Positions 16,487 through 26,622 are shown, counted from the first letter of the stretch. The stretch: 64,000 bases of DNA from Labilibaculum filiforme (GCF_002843315.1 NZ_MVDD01000006.1:255439-319438), one strand, 5' to 3'. Program-made: numbers and translations. Notes: a model not told the origin generated them from the sequence alone.

Positions 16487-18694
16487 ATGAATAGAATTCA
16501 CATTGTCTCCAACAGACTTCCTGTTAGTATAAACGTAGAAAATGACGACATCGAATTAATTCCAAGCGTTGGTGGACTCGCAACAGGAATGAGGTCGGTA
16601 TATAAAGAATACAATGGGAAATGGATTGGCTGGCCAGGATTAGCCAGCGATGATCTTGATGATCAGCTAACTGCGAAGATTGAAGAAAAATTAATTGAAG
16701 AAGATTGTGTATCTGTTCATTTATCAAAACAAGAAATAGATTTGTACTACGATGGTTTTAGTAACCGAACTATTTGGCCACTATTTCATTATTTTGCTCA
16801 ATATATTGATTATACACCCGAACTATGGGATGCTTTTGTTAGTGTAAATCAAAAATTTGCCGATAAAGCATTAGAAACCATCGAAGAAGGTGATACTATT
16901 TGGATTCACGACTATCAATTGTTACTGGTTCCAGAAATGATAAAATCGAAAAAACCAGGTGTTACTATTGGATTTTTCTTACATATTCCCTTTCCCTCCT
17001 ACGAGGTGTTTCGAATTTTACCCTGGAGAAAAGAGTTGATACAGGGAATGCTGGGAGCTGATTTAATAGGCTTTCATACTTTCGATTATCAAAGGCATTT
17101 TTGCAGTTCGGTTCGCCGATTAATGGGATACGAAATTTCATTCAACGAAATTCACATCGAAGACAGAATTATTCTTGTTGATTCCTTTCCAATGGGAATC
17201 GACTACGATAAATTTAGAGAGGCGGCCACTCAATCTTTTCAAAAACCACTTCAGGAAAAATCGAAGCTTCATCGGGAGTTAGAAAAATATTTTCTCGTTT
17301 CCCCAGAACGAAAGCTAATTCTTTCTATCGATCGGATGGATTACTCGAAAGGAATTCCGAATCGTTTACGTGCATTTTCAAAATTTCTAGAAGATTATCC
17401 CGAATGGATTGGAAAAGTAACTTTGATTATGCTCGCAGTTCCTTCTCGTGGAACGGTAGAACATTATATCAACCTAAAAAGAGAAGTAGATGAATTGGTT
17501 GGAACGGTAAATGGAAAATTTGGAAGCATTAACTACACTCCTGTTTGGTACTTTTATCGATCTTTACCTTTCGAAAACCTAATAGAATTATACAGCTCGT
17601 GCGATGTTGCTCTAGTAACACCTGTGCGCGATGGAATGAATTTGGTTGCTAAGGAATATGTAGCTTCAAGAACCAATAGAACAGGCGTAATTATTTTGAG
17701 TGAAATGGCAGGTGTTGCCAAAGAAATGGGCGAAGCTTTGATTATTAATCCAAATAATATTAATGAAATTGCCAGCGCAATTAATCAGGCCTTAGTGATG
17801 CCTCTTGATGAACAACGGGAACGAATGATATTTCTTCAGGACAGAATAAAACGATACGATGTATTTAAATGGTCTAGTGAATTTGTAAAATCTTTATCCA
17901 AAGTAGAGAAAATTCAAAACTCATTTAATGCGAAGAAAATCAATACTAAGATTATGGAAAAACTTAATTCGGAATATCATGCTGCCGAAAAAAGAGCCAT
18001 ATTCCTTGATTACGACGGAACCCTGACTGGCTTTAGATCGAACCCTAATGATGCGAAACCAAATGAAGAACTTCATGATATTCTTTATAAACTAGAAGAA
18101 GATCCCCGCAATGTAATTACAATTATAAGTGGAAGAGATAGAGATAGCCTGGAGAAATGGTTCGAAGGACATAAAATTAACCTAATTGTTGAACATGGTG
18201 TTTGGCTAAGAAAATATCAAAAAGAATGGAAAATGCTGACCAATGCTTCGGATGCATGGAAACCAAATCTTCGCCCTACCCTGGAAACCTTCGTTGATCA
18301 AACTCCAGGATCTTTTATCGAAGAAAAAAACTATTCTTTGGTTTGGCATTTTAGAAAAGCAGAGCCAGAACAAGGAGAATTGAGAGCAAATGGACTTAGA
18401 GATGAGTTAACCACAATGATCGCGAATCACAATCTTGAAATATTAGAAGGAAATAAAGTGATTGAAGTAAAAAGTGGTGGTATTAATAAAGGACTGGCAG
18501 CCATGCAATTTCTTCAAAACCAAAAAATTGATTTTATAATGGCGATTGGAGATGACTGGACGGATGAATACATGTTCCGAGAACTTCCTGAATCAGCTCA
18601 CACCATAAAAGTTGGACTTAAGAAAACGGCTGCAAAATACAAAGTTGAATCGGTTGCATCGGTTCGAAAATTACTCTCCGAATTTATTAAATAG
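16487..18694 (+). CDS. otsA-otsB fusion: fused trehalose-6-phosphate synthase/phosphatase
   Basis: 735 residues that make trehalose from UDP-glucose and glucose-6-phosphate in one chain. GT20 synthase domain 1-about 470 with VSNRLPV (7-13), GGLATGM, HDYQLLLVP, FLHIPFPSYE, and GMNLVAKEY. HAD-type phosphatase domain about 495-735 with motif I LDYDGTL (nucleophile Asp508, Asp510), ISGRD, and GDDWTDEYMF. The fused arrangement is common in Bacteroidota. Trehalose is an osmo- and stress protectant. Divergent GH15 gene and strong downstream terminator define a two-gene locus. Confidence 0.95.
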   Translation: MNRIHIVSNRLPVSINVENDDIELIPSVGGLATGMRSVYKEYNGKWIGWPGLASDDLDDQLTAKIEEKLIEEDCVSVHLSKQEIDLYYDGFSNRTIWPLFHYFAQYIDYTPELWDAFVSVNQKFADKALETIEEGDTIWIHDYQLLLVPEMIKSKKPGVTIGFFLHIPFPSYEVFRILPWRKELIQGMLGADLIGFHTFDYQRHFCSSVRRLMGYEISFNEIHIEDRIILVDSFPMGIDYDKFREAATQSFQKPLQEKSKLHRELEKYFLVSPERKLILSIDRMDYSKGIPNRLRAFSKFLEDYPEWIGKVTLIMLAVPSRGTVEHYINLKREVDELVGTVNGKFGSINYTPVWYFYRSLPFENLIELYSSCDVALVTPVRDGMNLVAKEYVASRTNRTGVIILSEMAGVAKEMGEALIINPNNINEIASAINQALVMPLDEQRERMIFLQDRIKRYDVFKWSSEFVKSLSKVEKIQNSFNAKKINTKIMEKLNSEYHAAEKRAIFLDYDGTLTGFRSNPNDAKPNEELHDILYKLEEDPRNVITIISGRDRDSLEKWFEGHKINLIVEHGVWLRKYQKEWKMLTNASDAWKPNLRPTLETFVDQTPGSFIEEKNYSLVWHFRKAEPEQGELRANGLRDELTTMIANHNLEILEGNKVIEVKSGGINKGLAAMQFLQNQKIDFIMAIGDDWTDEYMFRELPESAHTIKVGLKKTAAKYKVESVASVRKLLSEFIK

Positions 18695-18705
18695 TTATAA
18701 ATAGT

Positions 18706-18742
18706 AAACAAGCGATAAATGAAAATTTATCGCTTGTTTTTT
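18706..18742 (+). terminator. rho-independent terminator of the trehalose synthase gene
   Basis: 15-bp perfect stem (18706-18720 with 18725-18739), GAAA tetraloop, T run. Confidence 0.88.
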
Positions 18743-18876
18743 GTTCGACTAAATATGTAAATAAAAATTATTACTAATAAAATTAGCAAATACTGCTCCT
18801 GTTCTTCAAAATTCGTATAATTTTGCATCCAATAGGGGCAATTTCCCTATTTTCGCACAAATCAAGATTTTTAATA

Positions 18877-20445
18877 ATGCAACACAAAAAGTTCGATTAT
18901 TTGGTAATCGGAAGTGGATTGGCTGGCTTATATGCAGCTCACTATGCTTCCCGTTTTGGGAAAGTTGCCATTTTAACGAAATCGAAACTTGATGTTAGTA
19001 ATTCTTACTACGCTCAAGGCGGGATTGCCGCTGTAACCGATCCAGAAGATTTCCCTCAATATCATTTAGAGGATACTTTGACCGCAGGCCGTGGCCTGTG
19101 TGATTCTATCCCAGTAGAAATCCTTGTTAACGAAGGACCCGAACGAATTCAAGACTTAATTGATTTAGGGATGCAATTCGATAAGGAGAATGGCAAGCTG
19201 TCCCTCGGACTTGAAGGAGGGCATCACCGAAGAAGGATACTGCATGCAGGTGGTGATTCTACAGGAAAAGAAATGACGCTTTTTTTAATTGACAAGGTAC
19301 TGCACAACAATAAAATAGAGATATTTGAGAACCAATTGGTTTTTGAACTACTCGTTGAAAATAAAGTTTGTGCAGGAGCAAAAAGTTACAATGTAACTAA
19401 TAATACCAATCTCCTAATTGAAGCTAAGCATACAATTCTAGCCAGTGGAGGAGCCTCCGCAATCTATCAAAGAACAACCAACCCGCACACCACTGTTGGT
19501 GATGGAATTCATCTTGCCTATAAAGCAGGTGTTGCAATCGCAGATATGGAATTCATACAGTTTCATCCTAGTTCCTTTTATTGCAAAGAAGGTTATACAT
19601 TTCTGATTAGTGAAGCTGTTCGTGGAGAAGGTGCTTATCTTCTTAATTCAAAAGGAGAACGATTCATGCTCGCAATTCACCCACTTGCCGAATTAGCTCC
19701 CCGCGATATTGTAGCCCGATCTATTTTCAATCAGATGAAACAAAGTGCAAGCACTCATGTAATTCTTAGCCTAAAACATCTCGATGAACAAAAAATAAAA
19801 AATAGATTCCCTTCAATTAATAAAAATTGCGAAGCATCGGGTGTTGATATGAGTCAGGAAATTCCAATTGCACCCGCCGCTCACTATATGGTTGGAGGTA
19901 TTAAAACCGGAATTAACGGAGAAACAAACATTTCGAGACTGTATGCATGCGGAGAAGTAGCATCTACTGGAGTTATGGGAGCCAACAGACTCGCCTCCAA
20001 CTCCTTACTTGAGTGTTTGGTTTTCGGAAAAAGAGCAATCGATCATGCAAAAGCAACTTCTACTTCAACCGATTCATTCCCTTTCCAGCAAAGTAAGATG
20101 CACCTTAACGCAAAACTTGAGCAATTATTCCTGAATCACAGCAATAAAATTGCTATGGAAATGAATTTGAAAGCCGGTATTGTTCGAAGTAATAAGGAAC
20201 TAAGTGAGGTTCTCACGTTTTTAGAAGCAATCGAAAATACATTTCCTTTTGAAACGAATGAATATTACAGTGTTCGCTTGCAAAACCTTATTAAGGTATG
20301 TTCGCTGTTGTGCACTGCAGCCTTAGCAAGACAAGAAAGTCGTGGAGGCCATTACAGGGAAGATTTTCCTAAAGAGAGATCTATTTTTCATACTCATTCC
20401 ATTCAACAAATCAATAAAACAATCCATTTTACACCCGTAGACTAA
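18877..20445 (+). CDS. nadB: L-aspartate oxidase
   Basis: Flavoprotein that oxidises aspartate to iminoaspartate, first step of NAD synthesis. The FAD-binding start FDYLVIGSGLAGLYAA follows closely on the ATG at 18877; then SNSYYAQGGIAA, EGGHHRRRILHAGGD, GEVASTGVMGANRLASNSLLE, and a C-terminal helical domain with RQESRGGHYREDFP. 522 residues from this start. An in-frame ATG at 18823 would add 18 residues unlike the family and lies upstream of a possible -7 box (TATTTTCG, 18848-18855), so I reject it. nadC follows 25 bp downstream; nadA is not in the window. Confidence 0.95.
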   Translation: MQHKKFDYLVIGSGLAGLYAAHYASRFGKVAILTKSKLDVSNSYYAQGGIAAVTDPEDFPQYHLEDTLTAGRGLCDSIPVEILVNEGPERIQDLIDLGMQFDKENGKLSLGLEGGHHRRRILHAGGDSTGKEMTLFLIDKVLHNNKIEIFENQLVFELLVENKVCAGAKSYNVTNNTNLLIEAKHTILASGGASAIYQRTTNPHTTVGDGIHLAYKAGVAIADMEFIQFHPSSFYCKEGYTFLISEAVRGEGAYLLNSKGERFMLAIHPLAELAPRDIVARSIFNQMKQSASTHVILSLKHLDEQKIKNRFPSINKNCEASGVDMSQEIPIAPAAHYMVGGIKTGINGETNISRLYACGEVASTGVMGANRLASNSLLECLVFGKRAIDHAKATSTSTDSFPFQQSKMHLNAKLEQLFLNHSNKIAMEMNLKAGIVRSNKELSEVLTFLEAIENTFPFETNEYYSVRLQNLIKVCSLLCTAALARQESRGGHYREDFPKERSIFHTHSIQQINKTIHFTPVD

Positions 20446-20470
20446 CAATCACGATATTAAAGCCTTAACT

Positions 20471-21322
20471 ATGAAAAAATCCGAATTTACCATTCAGGAA
20501 ATCGAACTTATCATTAATCATGCTTTTCAGGAAGACATAGGGAGTGGCGATATTACCACCAATAATTTAGTACCCGAGAATACATTAGCTACTGCAAGTA
20601 TGACTGCAAAGGCTGATGGAATAGTTGCAGGTTTGGATATCGCAGAAATGGTATTTCGAAAATTAGATGCTAATTTGGAATGGTTTCCAAAAGTTAAAGA
20701 TGGCGATAGAGTAGCAAAAGGAGATGTTATTCTGGAAATAAAGGGAACATACAGAGCTCTTTTAACCGGAGAAAGATTGGCTTTAAACTTGATGCAAAGA
20801 ATGTCGGGAATTGCAACTGAAACTGCAAAATATGTAGCCGAAGCGAAAGGAACAAAAGTGAAAATTCTAGATACAAGAAAAACAGTTCCAGGCTTACGTA
20901 CATTCGACAAATATGCGGTTAAAATGGGCGGAGGAACCAACCATCGTATTGGTTTATACGATATGGTAATGATTAAAGACAATCACATAAAAATTGCAGG
21001 AAGTATTACTACTGCTGTGGCACAAATTCGGAAAGCAGTGCCTTCCACTATTAAAGTTGAGGTAGAAACAACAAATTTCGACGAAGTGAAAGAAGCTGTT
21101 TCTGCTGGTGCAGATATTATCATGCTCGATAATATGAGTAATGAAGCAATGAAAGAAGCTGTCCACTTTATTGATGGCAAGGCTTTGGTAGAGGCATCCG
21201 GGAACATGAATATAGAAAGAATTGCAGGAGTTGCTAAAACCGGAGTTGACTTTATTTCTATTGGTGCTCTTACTCATTCCGTAACCGCTTTAGATATAAG
21301 TCAGAATATTATTTTAAAGTAA
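20471..21322 (+). CDS. nadC: quinolinate phosphoribosyltransferase (carboxylating)
   Basis: Converts quinolinate and PRPP to nicotinate mononucleotide. 283 residues, usual length. Seen: EDIGSGDITT (about 16-25), ALLTGERLALNLMQRMSGIAT, DTRKTVPGLRTFDKYAVKMGGGTNHRIGLYDMVMIKDNHI (the classic catalytic block), VEVE, LDNM and VEASGNM, SIGALTHS. Second gene of a nadB-nadC operon. Confidence 0.96.
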   Translation: MKKSEFTIQEIELIINHAFQEDIGSGDITTNNLVPENTLATASMTAKADGIVAGLDIAEMVFRKLDANLEWFPKVKDGDRVAKGDVILEIKGTYRALLTGERLALNLMQRMSGIATETAKYVAEAKGTKVKILDTRKTVPGLRTFDKYAVKMGGGTNHRIGLYDMVMIKDNHIKIAGSITTAVAQIRKAVPSTIKVEVETTNFDEVKEAVSAGADIIMLDNMSNEAMKEAVHFIDGKALVEASGNMNIERIAGVAKTGVDFISIGALTHSVTALDISQNIILK

Positions 21323-21763
21323 AAGCTATTAACTTGACTAGATTGCTAAAGCACTAATAATTTTGAATTCGAACAGCAGATTTTTTTTTGACCCTGGAAA
21401 TTTTTCATGAAAATTGGTTGCTAAACGAACTTTCCATTAAATTTATTTCTTGAATTGTTTAGTCCCAAACAGTTATAAGGCAAAAGTGTTAAATAAATCA
21501 CAAACAGAATTATTTACCCAACGAAAAAAGTAGGCATTAACTATGAATAAAGGTCTTTAGCACAATTGGATGTGTATTTTTACTCTCCAATAATACCATA
21601 TACTAATGAAATAAGACTTATCAAAAGAATAATACTTTCATGCCAAACAAAAAACATTGTTGTAAAAGCACTATATTTCGACTCACGAATTTATTTTTAG
21701 ACCAAACCACCTAAAAACAAAATCTCTTGTAACAAGAAAATAAAACCTAAGACCTTAACAAAA
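21323..21763. other. intergenic region between nadC and the sensor kinase
   Basis: 441 bp without a gene. A possible -7 box TATATTTC (21672-21679) lies about 85 bp before the kinase start; no hairpin terminator for nadC was recognised. Confidence 0.35.
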
Positions 21764-23911
21764 ATGAATTTTCCCCTAAAACTCATCCTTTTTTTTGTCT
21801 TACTAATTAGCAAAGCCACTTTTGCTAATTATTTGGAAGAAGATTTGAAAGAGCAAGTAAAAATATGTGAAAGCCAAAAAAATCCTGAACTATATTTAAA
21901 TTTATCTAAGGAATACCATAAAATAAATATAGATAGTGCCCTGTACTTTGCCAATGAAGCATTGCGATTATCCAAACTAAAAAAGAATTACAAGCTTACC
22001 ATCCTTTCTCAACTTGAACTTTCTAGCATTCATTTAGACAACGGAAACAGAATACTTTCGAAAGAATTAATTGATGATGCGAATCAAATCGCTTTACAAA
22101 TAAACGACTCCTTAAGTATTAGCAAAGTATACTATAGATTCGGCTCCTACTATACAACAACCAGTAACTACGACGAAGCAATTTATTACTATAATAAATC
22201 CATAGACATTTGTGATTTAATTGGTGAAAAAGAAACTAAGATACATAATCTTGTTGGTATTGGTATAATTAATTGGGAAAGAGGTGATTTAGAAATAGCC
22301 TTGAATCATTATGTAGATGCATACGCAATAGCCGAAAAAATTGACAATAATAACATTAAGATGACTTTGCTATTCAATATGGCAATAATCTATTCTGACG
22401 AGGATCAAAAAGAGAAAGCAATTGCATACTACAACCATGTTTTGGAACTAGCTAATCTGGAAAAAAGAACAGATCTATTGCCTAGTTTGTATAACAACAT
22501 GGCTATTTTATATCAAAATGATTTGGATTACAAAAAAGCCTTAGTCTATTTTGAAAAAAGTCTTGATATTTATGAAAAAATGGGAAACCAATCGGGTATT
22601 GCTTTAGTTCTAAATAATATAGGAGAAAATTATTTTAAAACAGGAGATACCGAAAAAGCTATTGAATATTTACAACAATCCTTATCTATTAATCAACAGT
22701 TAAATCTCGAAACCGAAATTGTATATAATCTTGAAAGTTTAACTCAAATTTACTTAAGTAAAGGGAATTACAAAGAAGCTTTCCCTTATTTAGAGAAAGG
22801 AATTAGCCTTTGCGAAAAATTAAAAATAAGAGGAAAAAAAGGAGATTTACTTTTACTACTTGGAGAATATTATAATAAAAAAGGAGACAACACAAAAGCT
22901 TACCATACCATATTGGCATACAACTCATTAAGAGATAGTCTGCTCAACGAATCTCGCTCGAATAAAATTGCACAACTTCAAACCAAATTTGATACGGAAA
23001 AAAAAGAGAAAGAAAATGAAATATTAAGAGTTAAAAATCAATTTACTCAAGAAAAATTGGAACAAGAAAAATTAAGAACCAATTATCTGTTTCTATTTTC
23101 TTTTTTAGCAATTCTAGTCATCGTACTTATCTTCATTTTATTTCGCTCCAAAGTGAAGGTCAACAATAGAATTAATGTGATTGTTGGGAAATTAGAAGAG
23201 TCTAATTCGAAGCTAAAGCTTATGAATGCAACTAAAGACAAATTCTTTTCCATCATAGCGCATGATCTTCGTTCTCCATTTAATGCCATTTTAGGCTTTT
23301 CGGGACTAATAAAAGATGAAATTAATACCAGTAAAGACATTGCTACTATTGAAGAATATAACAACGCTGTTAGTGAATCTGCTCAAATATTATTTACCCT
23401 TTTAGAAAACTTATTGCAATGGGCAAATACTCAAAGAGGCAAAATGGATTTCTCACCTACATCATTTGATTTACACGATCTAGTACAATCTAACTTAAAT
23501 ATATTCACTTTAAAAACTTCGGATAAATCAATAAAGCTTAACTCTGATATTCAACCAAATACTCTAGCTTACGGAGATATCAACATGGTGAATACTATAG
23601 TTCGAAATTTAATTAGTAATGCCATAAAATTTACCCCCGTAAATGGGGAAATATTTTTATCTGCGAAACAAGAAGGTGATTTTATTTTTCTATCTGTGAA
23701 AGATACAGGTATAGGAATCAGTAAAGAAAATCAAGAGAAATTATTTAGAATAGACTGTAACTATACAACAAACGGAACCAATAATGAAGCTGGAAGCGGT
23801 TTAGGTTTAATTCTTTGCAAAGAATTTGTAAACCAAAACGGCGGCGACATATGGGTTGAAAGTGAAATAAATAAGGGAAGTAACTTTATCTTCTCCATCA
23901 AATCGGCTTAA
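21764..23911 (+). CDS. TPR-containing sensor histidine kinase
   Basis: 715 residues. Signal peptide (1-21), then about ten tetratricopeptide repeats (35-400; for example YDEAIYYYNKSIDI, YKKALVYFEKSLDIYEKMGN, TEKAIEYLQQSLSINQQ) in the periplasm, a coiled linker, one membrane helix (about 443-464, YLFLFSFLAILVIVLIFILF), HisKA domain with phospho-acceptor His500 in IIAHDLRSPF, and HATPase domain with NLISNAIKFT (N box), DTGIGI (G1) and GSGLGLILCKEF (G2). No receiver or DNA-binding domain, and no response regulator next door, so its output partner lies elsewhere. The architecture is common in Bacteroidota. Confidence 0.92.
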   Translation: MNFPLKLILFFVLLISKATFANYLEEDLKEQVKICESQKNPELYLNLSKEYHKINIDSALYFANEALRLSKLKKNYKLTILSQLELSSIHLDNGNRILSKELIDDANQIALQINDSLSISKVYYRFGSYYTTTSNYDEAIYYYNKSIDICDLIGEKETKIHNLVGIGIINWERGDLEIALNHYVDAYAIAEKIDNNNIKMTLLFNMAIIYSDEDQKEKAIAYYNHVLELANLEKRTDLLPSLYNNMAILYQNDLDYKKALVYFEKSLDIYEKMGNQSGIALVLNNIGENYFKTGDTEKAIEYLQQSLSINQQLNLETEIVYNLESLTQIYLSKGNYKEAFPYLEKGISLCEKLKIRGKKGDLLLLLGEYYNKKGDNTKAYHTILAYNSLRDSLLNESRSNKIAQLQTKFDTEKKEKENEILRVKNQFTQEKLEQEKLRTNYLFLFSFLAILVIVLIFILFRSKVKVNNRINVIVGKLEESNSKLKLMNATKDKFFSIIAHDLRSPFNAILGFSGLIKDEINTSKDIATIEEYNNAVSESAQILFTLLENLLQWANTQRGKMDFSPTSFDLHDLVQSNLNIFTLKTSDKSIKLNSDIQPNTLAYGDINMVNTIVRNLISNAIKFTPVNGEIFLSAKQEGDFIFLSVKDTGIGISKENQEKLFRIDCNYTTNGTNNEAGSGLGLILCKEFVNQNGGDIWVESEINKGSNFIFSIKSA

Positions 23912-23926
23912 TTTTTAAATCATATC

Positions 23927-23966
23927 AAAAAGGCAATTTCACAAACAGAACTTGCCTTTTTTCTTT
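23927..23966 (+). terminator. rho-independent terminator of the sensor kinase gene
   Basis: 10-bp stem AAAAAGGCAA/TTGCCTTTTT (23927-23936, 23952-23961), then T-rich tail. Confidence 0.75.
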
Positions 23967-23994
23967 TCATCTATTAAAGAAGAATATATCTTTG
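23964..23994 (+). promoter_or_regulatory. possible mntP promoter
   Basis: -7 box TATCTTTG (23987-23994) fits TANNTTTG; TTTT (23964-23967) is 19 nt upstream as an imperfect -33. About 20 bp before the mntP ATG. Confidence 0.35.
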
Positions 23995-24013
23995 CAATCC
24001 AAAATACAATTAC

Positions 24014-24580
24014 ATGGAATTAATAAGTATTGTTTTTCTTGCCCTCGGCCTTTCGGTTGACTCTTTTGCAGCATCGGTATGTAGTGGATTGGCAATTAAA
24101 AAAATTCACTTTTTTCAAGCAATTAAAATTGCCTTTTTTCTTGGCATTTTTCAAGGGGGCATGCCAATTATTGGTTGGTATACAGGCTGGGAATTAAAAG
24201 ATTTAATTAAAGATTTCGATCATTGGATTGCCTTTATTTTACTCGCAGGCATGGGAGGAAAAATGATCTATGAAAGTATCTTTGTAAAAGAAAAAGACTG
24301 CGCGTTTAACCCCTTAAAATTAGTTGTTCTTATTGGAATTTCTATTGCCACCAGCATAGATGCCCTGATTGTTGGCTTAAGTCTAGCCTTTATAAATGTA
24401 AATATTTGGTTTCCAGCAATAGTTATTGGAGCAATCACCTTTATTGTTTCGATGCTTGGCATGTTGCTGGGAAAAAAAATTGGCAATAAATTAAGCCAAA
24501 AATTTGAAATTCTGGGAGGTGCCATTCTTATTTTAATTGGACTCAGAATTCTAATCGAAGATTTATTTTTTCAAATTTAA
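24014..24580 (+). CDS. mntP: manganese efflux pump MntP
   Basis: 188-residue inner-membrane protein with six hydrophobic segments, exporting Mn2+. Family features: an N-terminal LGLSVDSFAASVCSGL (with the conserved Asp16) and its internal echo ISIATSIDALIVGLSLAF (Asp about 116), AGMGGKMIYES after helix 3, and a C-terminal GGAILILIGLRILIED. Its stop overlaps by 4 bp the stop of the convergent FMN-binding gene. Confidence 0.93.
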   Translation: MELISIVFLALGLSVDSFAASVCSGLAIKKIHFFQAIKIAFFLGIFQGGMPIIGWYTGWELKDLIKDFDHWIAFILLAGMGGKMIYESIFVKEKDCAFNPLKLVVLIGISIATSIDALIVGLSLAFINVNIWFPAIVIGAITFIVSMLGMLLGKKIGNKLSQKFEILGGAILILIGLRILIEDLFFQI

Positions 24581-25125
24581 ATTTTCCCCTTCGCTTTTAA
24601 CTCACTTAAAAGTAAGCTAATCGATTTTACTCCTTTTGCCATTGACGGAGCCGAAATAGTTGCACCAGAGATTCCATCTATATCTTTACCAAATTCCATC
24701 TCCTCACCCCTTACTTTTCCCTCAAACTGGTTCAACCACGACTTGGCCATGATCTCACCACCGTAAGAAGATCTGTAAATTAAGACTACCACCTTTTGAA
24801 TTTCTATTTTTTCGTTGAAAACAATCATGTAATCGAAAAAATCATTCTTCCCTTTTGATGAAGCAAAACAGGCAAAGCCAATTAATTTATTGGAGACTTT
24901 TAGTGCACTCAAACGTAAATCTCTCACCCCTTCACAATTAAAAGAATCCAAATTTAGATTGTCAATCTCATCCATTGTCAAATCTTCAAAAGTAAAAGTC
25001 TTCTGGATTTCTTTATCAATCTTTTTCTGTATCGATTTAGGAAAGTCACTTGCCTTTGTGGCAAATGTTCCACTAATCAATACCAAAATAGTTACTATCC
25101 GAATAATATCTCTCAATCTCTTCAT
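24577..25125 (-). CDS. FMN-binding domain protein, exported
   Basis: 182 residues with an N-terminal signal or anchor (RIVTILVLISGTFA, about 9-22). The C-terminal half is an FMN_bind domain; DGISGATIS (about 149-157) corresponds to the S/T-G-A-T site where FMN is covalently attached to Thr in NqrC/RnfG-type proteins. So it is probably a periplasmic electron carrier or flavin-bearing partner. It follows the porin gene on the same strand after 85 bp, an interval that contains a hairpin terminator, so it may have its own promoter. Exact role unknown. Confidence 0.8.
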   Translation of the reverse strand: MKRLRDIIRIVTILVLISGTFATKASDFPKSIQKKIDKEIQKTFTFEDLTMDEIDNLNLDSFNCEGVRDLRLSALKVSNKLIGFACFASSKGKNDFFDYMIVFNEKIEIQKVVVLIYRSSYGGEIMAKSWLNQFEGKVRGEEMEFGKDIDGISGATISAPSMAKGVKSISLLLSELKAKGKI

Positions 25126-25143
25126 CTACAAATCTCCCTTACA

Positions 25144-25185
25144 TGAAAATTTCAAAGCAAAATGAAAACCCAAAATGCTTTGAAA
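25144..25185 (-). terminator. terminator of the porin gene
   Basis: Minus-strand hairpin with a perfect 10-bp stem (25150-25159 with 25176-25185), followed on that strand by ATTTTC. It lies between the porin and the FMN-binding gene. Confidence 0.55.
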
Positions 25186-25210
25186 TAAACTATTTTAAAA
25201 TGTATTTAAT

Positions 25211-26383
25211 TTAAAACCAAACACCTACACCACAATTCACAAAATTCTTTTTCACATCCTTAGCGTCTTTCGACATTTGATAATCAGCTTTTACGACTGC
25301 TCCCTTGGCCAAATGATAACTTACTCCAAAAAATATCTCTTCTCGATCGTAAGCTTTATTTGCGACCATACTTCCTCCCACTTTATGGTGAGTGTTATAA
25401 TTTTCGTAGCGCACAAACGGAACCAAAGCCTGCTCTTTACCATGCAATAAATCATAACCAGCTTCCAAATAATAACCTTGCATCTGCTTTCCAAGATCCT
25501 TACCTGTTTTATCATTGTACTCAGCTACATCGCTAATAAAAGAATGTATGTACTGACCTTTTAATTGCAAAGCATCTAGCTTATAACGTACATCCATTCC
25601 AAACATACTGATTCCAACTCGGGTTGAATCTGCAACTGCTTCAGCAAAATCATCATTTTTATCCAAACCATTAAAAGCAGATGACTGGGTTTTTCCAAAA
25701 TATCCAGCCATACCAATATTTAATCCTTTCACGCCATAATAATCAACTTTAGCTGATAATGAGGGAGATGTAAATGTAGATTCAGCACCTTTCTGACGAC
25801 CTTTTCTTAATCCATCAGAACCACGCAGTACTCCTCCATCATTGTATCCATTAAACCCATTCATTACATACAATTGGTATTTGATTGGCATTGAAGGAAC
25901 ACGTCCACTTACTCCAACTCCAATTTCGCGCCATGTAGTAGGTACAATGCTATTATCAACACTTGGACGCTCTACACCATTAAAAGTTGTTGGTTCGTGA
26001 TATTCATTTACAATACCCATTGGCACCAACATTAAACCTGCTCTTAAGCTAGTACTTGGGCGAACATTATAGTTTAGAAAGGCTTGTTCAACATACAATT
26101 CCTTTACGTGTTCGTATTCAATTTCGGTTACAAACGAAGTTTTTTCATTAAACTGATATCCAAAAAACAGAACCATTCTGTGAACATCCATATTTCCGTT
26201 GTAACGAGTATTCCCACTAATTTGTTGATTGTAATGAACCTCTCCGTATCCTCCAATACTTAATTTCTCATCTTTAGCTCTTTCTAACATAGTAGTGCCA
26301 ATACTTTTTGGCTCCTCAGTATCCTGTGCTTTTGCTGTATAAATAGCAGCAATCATCGCTACAAATAGTAATCCTTTTTTCAT
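25211..26383 (-). CDS. outer-membrane porin (OprO/OprP-like beta-barrel)
   Basis: About 390 residues. I choose the ATG at 26383 because it gives a textbook signal peptide (MKKGLLFVAMIAAIYTAKAQ); earlier in-frame ATGs at 26413 and 26431 exist. The mature part has GGYGEVHYNQQ, then alternating strands typical of a 16-stranded porin, GLMLVPMGIVNEYHEP, and the C-terminal aromatic end VGVWF. Similar proteins in Bacteroidota are annotated as porins or phosphate-selective porins; substrate unknown. Divergent from the metal permease gene. Confidence 0.85.
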   Translation of the reverse strand: MKKGLLFVAMIAAIYTAKAQDTEEPKSIGTTMLERAKDEKLSIGGYGEVHYNQQISGNTRYNGNMDVHRMVLFFGYQFNEKTSFVTEIEYEHVKELYVEQAFLNYNVRPSTSLRAGLMLVPMGIVNEYHEPTTFNGVERPSVDNSIVPTTWREIGVGVSGRVPSMPIKYQLYVMNGFNGYNDGGVLRGSDGLRKGRQKGAESTFTSPSLSAKVDYYGVKGLNIGMAGYFGKTQSSAFNGLDKNDDFAEAVADSTRVGISMFGMDVRYKLDALQLKGQYIHSFISDVAEYNDKTGKDLGKQMQGYYLEAGYDLLHGKEQALVPFVRYENYNTHHKVGGSMVANKAYDREEIFFGVSYHLAKGAVVKADYQMSKDAKDVKKNFVNCGVGVWF

Positions 26384-26470
26384 CAGTTTAAAACAATTAG
26401 GTGTTGGTTTCATTGCTCCATTTAGGAGCATTATTTCGACTGCTAAATTAGACTAAGTCTCAATAAGCAT

Positions 26471-26492
26471 AAATACCTAGATGTTGGTATTT
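26471..26492. promoter_or_regulatory. inverted repeat between divergent porin and metal permease genes
   Basis: AAATACC (26471-26477) mirrors GGTATTT (26486-26492) with an 8-bp spacer; about 90 and 130 bp from the two start codons. Candidate operator only. Confidence 0.3.
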
Positions 26493-26622
26493 TTAGACCT
26501 ACAGCTCTTTTATTACTGATAAACCTTATATACTTATCCAAATATTTTAATACTTTTGAGTCTGAAAATGCTCCACACAACCTAATTACAAGAGCAAGTC
26601 TATCAATAAAAGAAACTCAACA

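Noticed and set aside
18823..18876. Longer nadB start at 18823
   Set aside because: Adds residues unlike the family and overlaps the likely promoter.
20527..20982. 151-codon frame on the minus strand
   Set aside because: Antisense to the conserved catalytic block of nadC.
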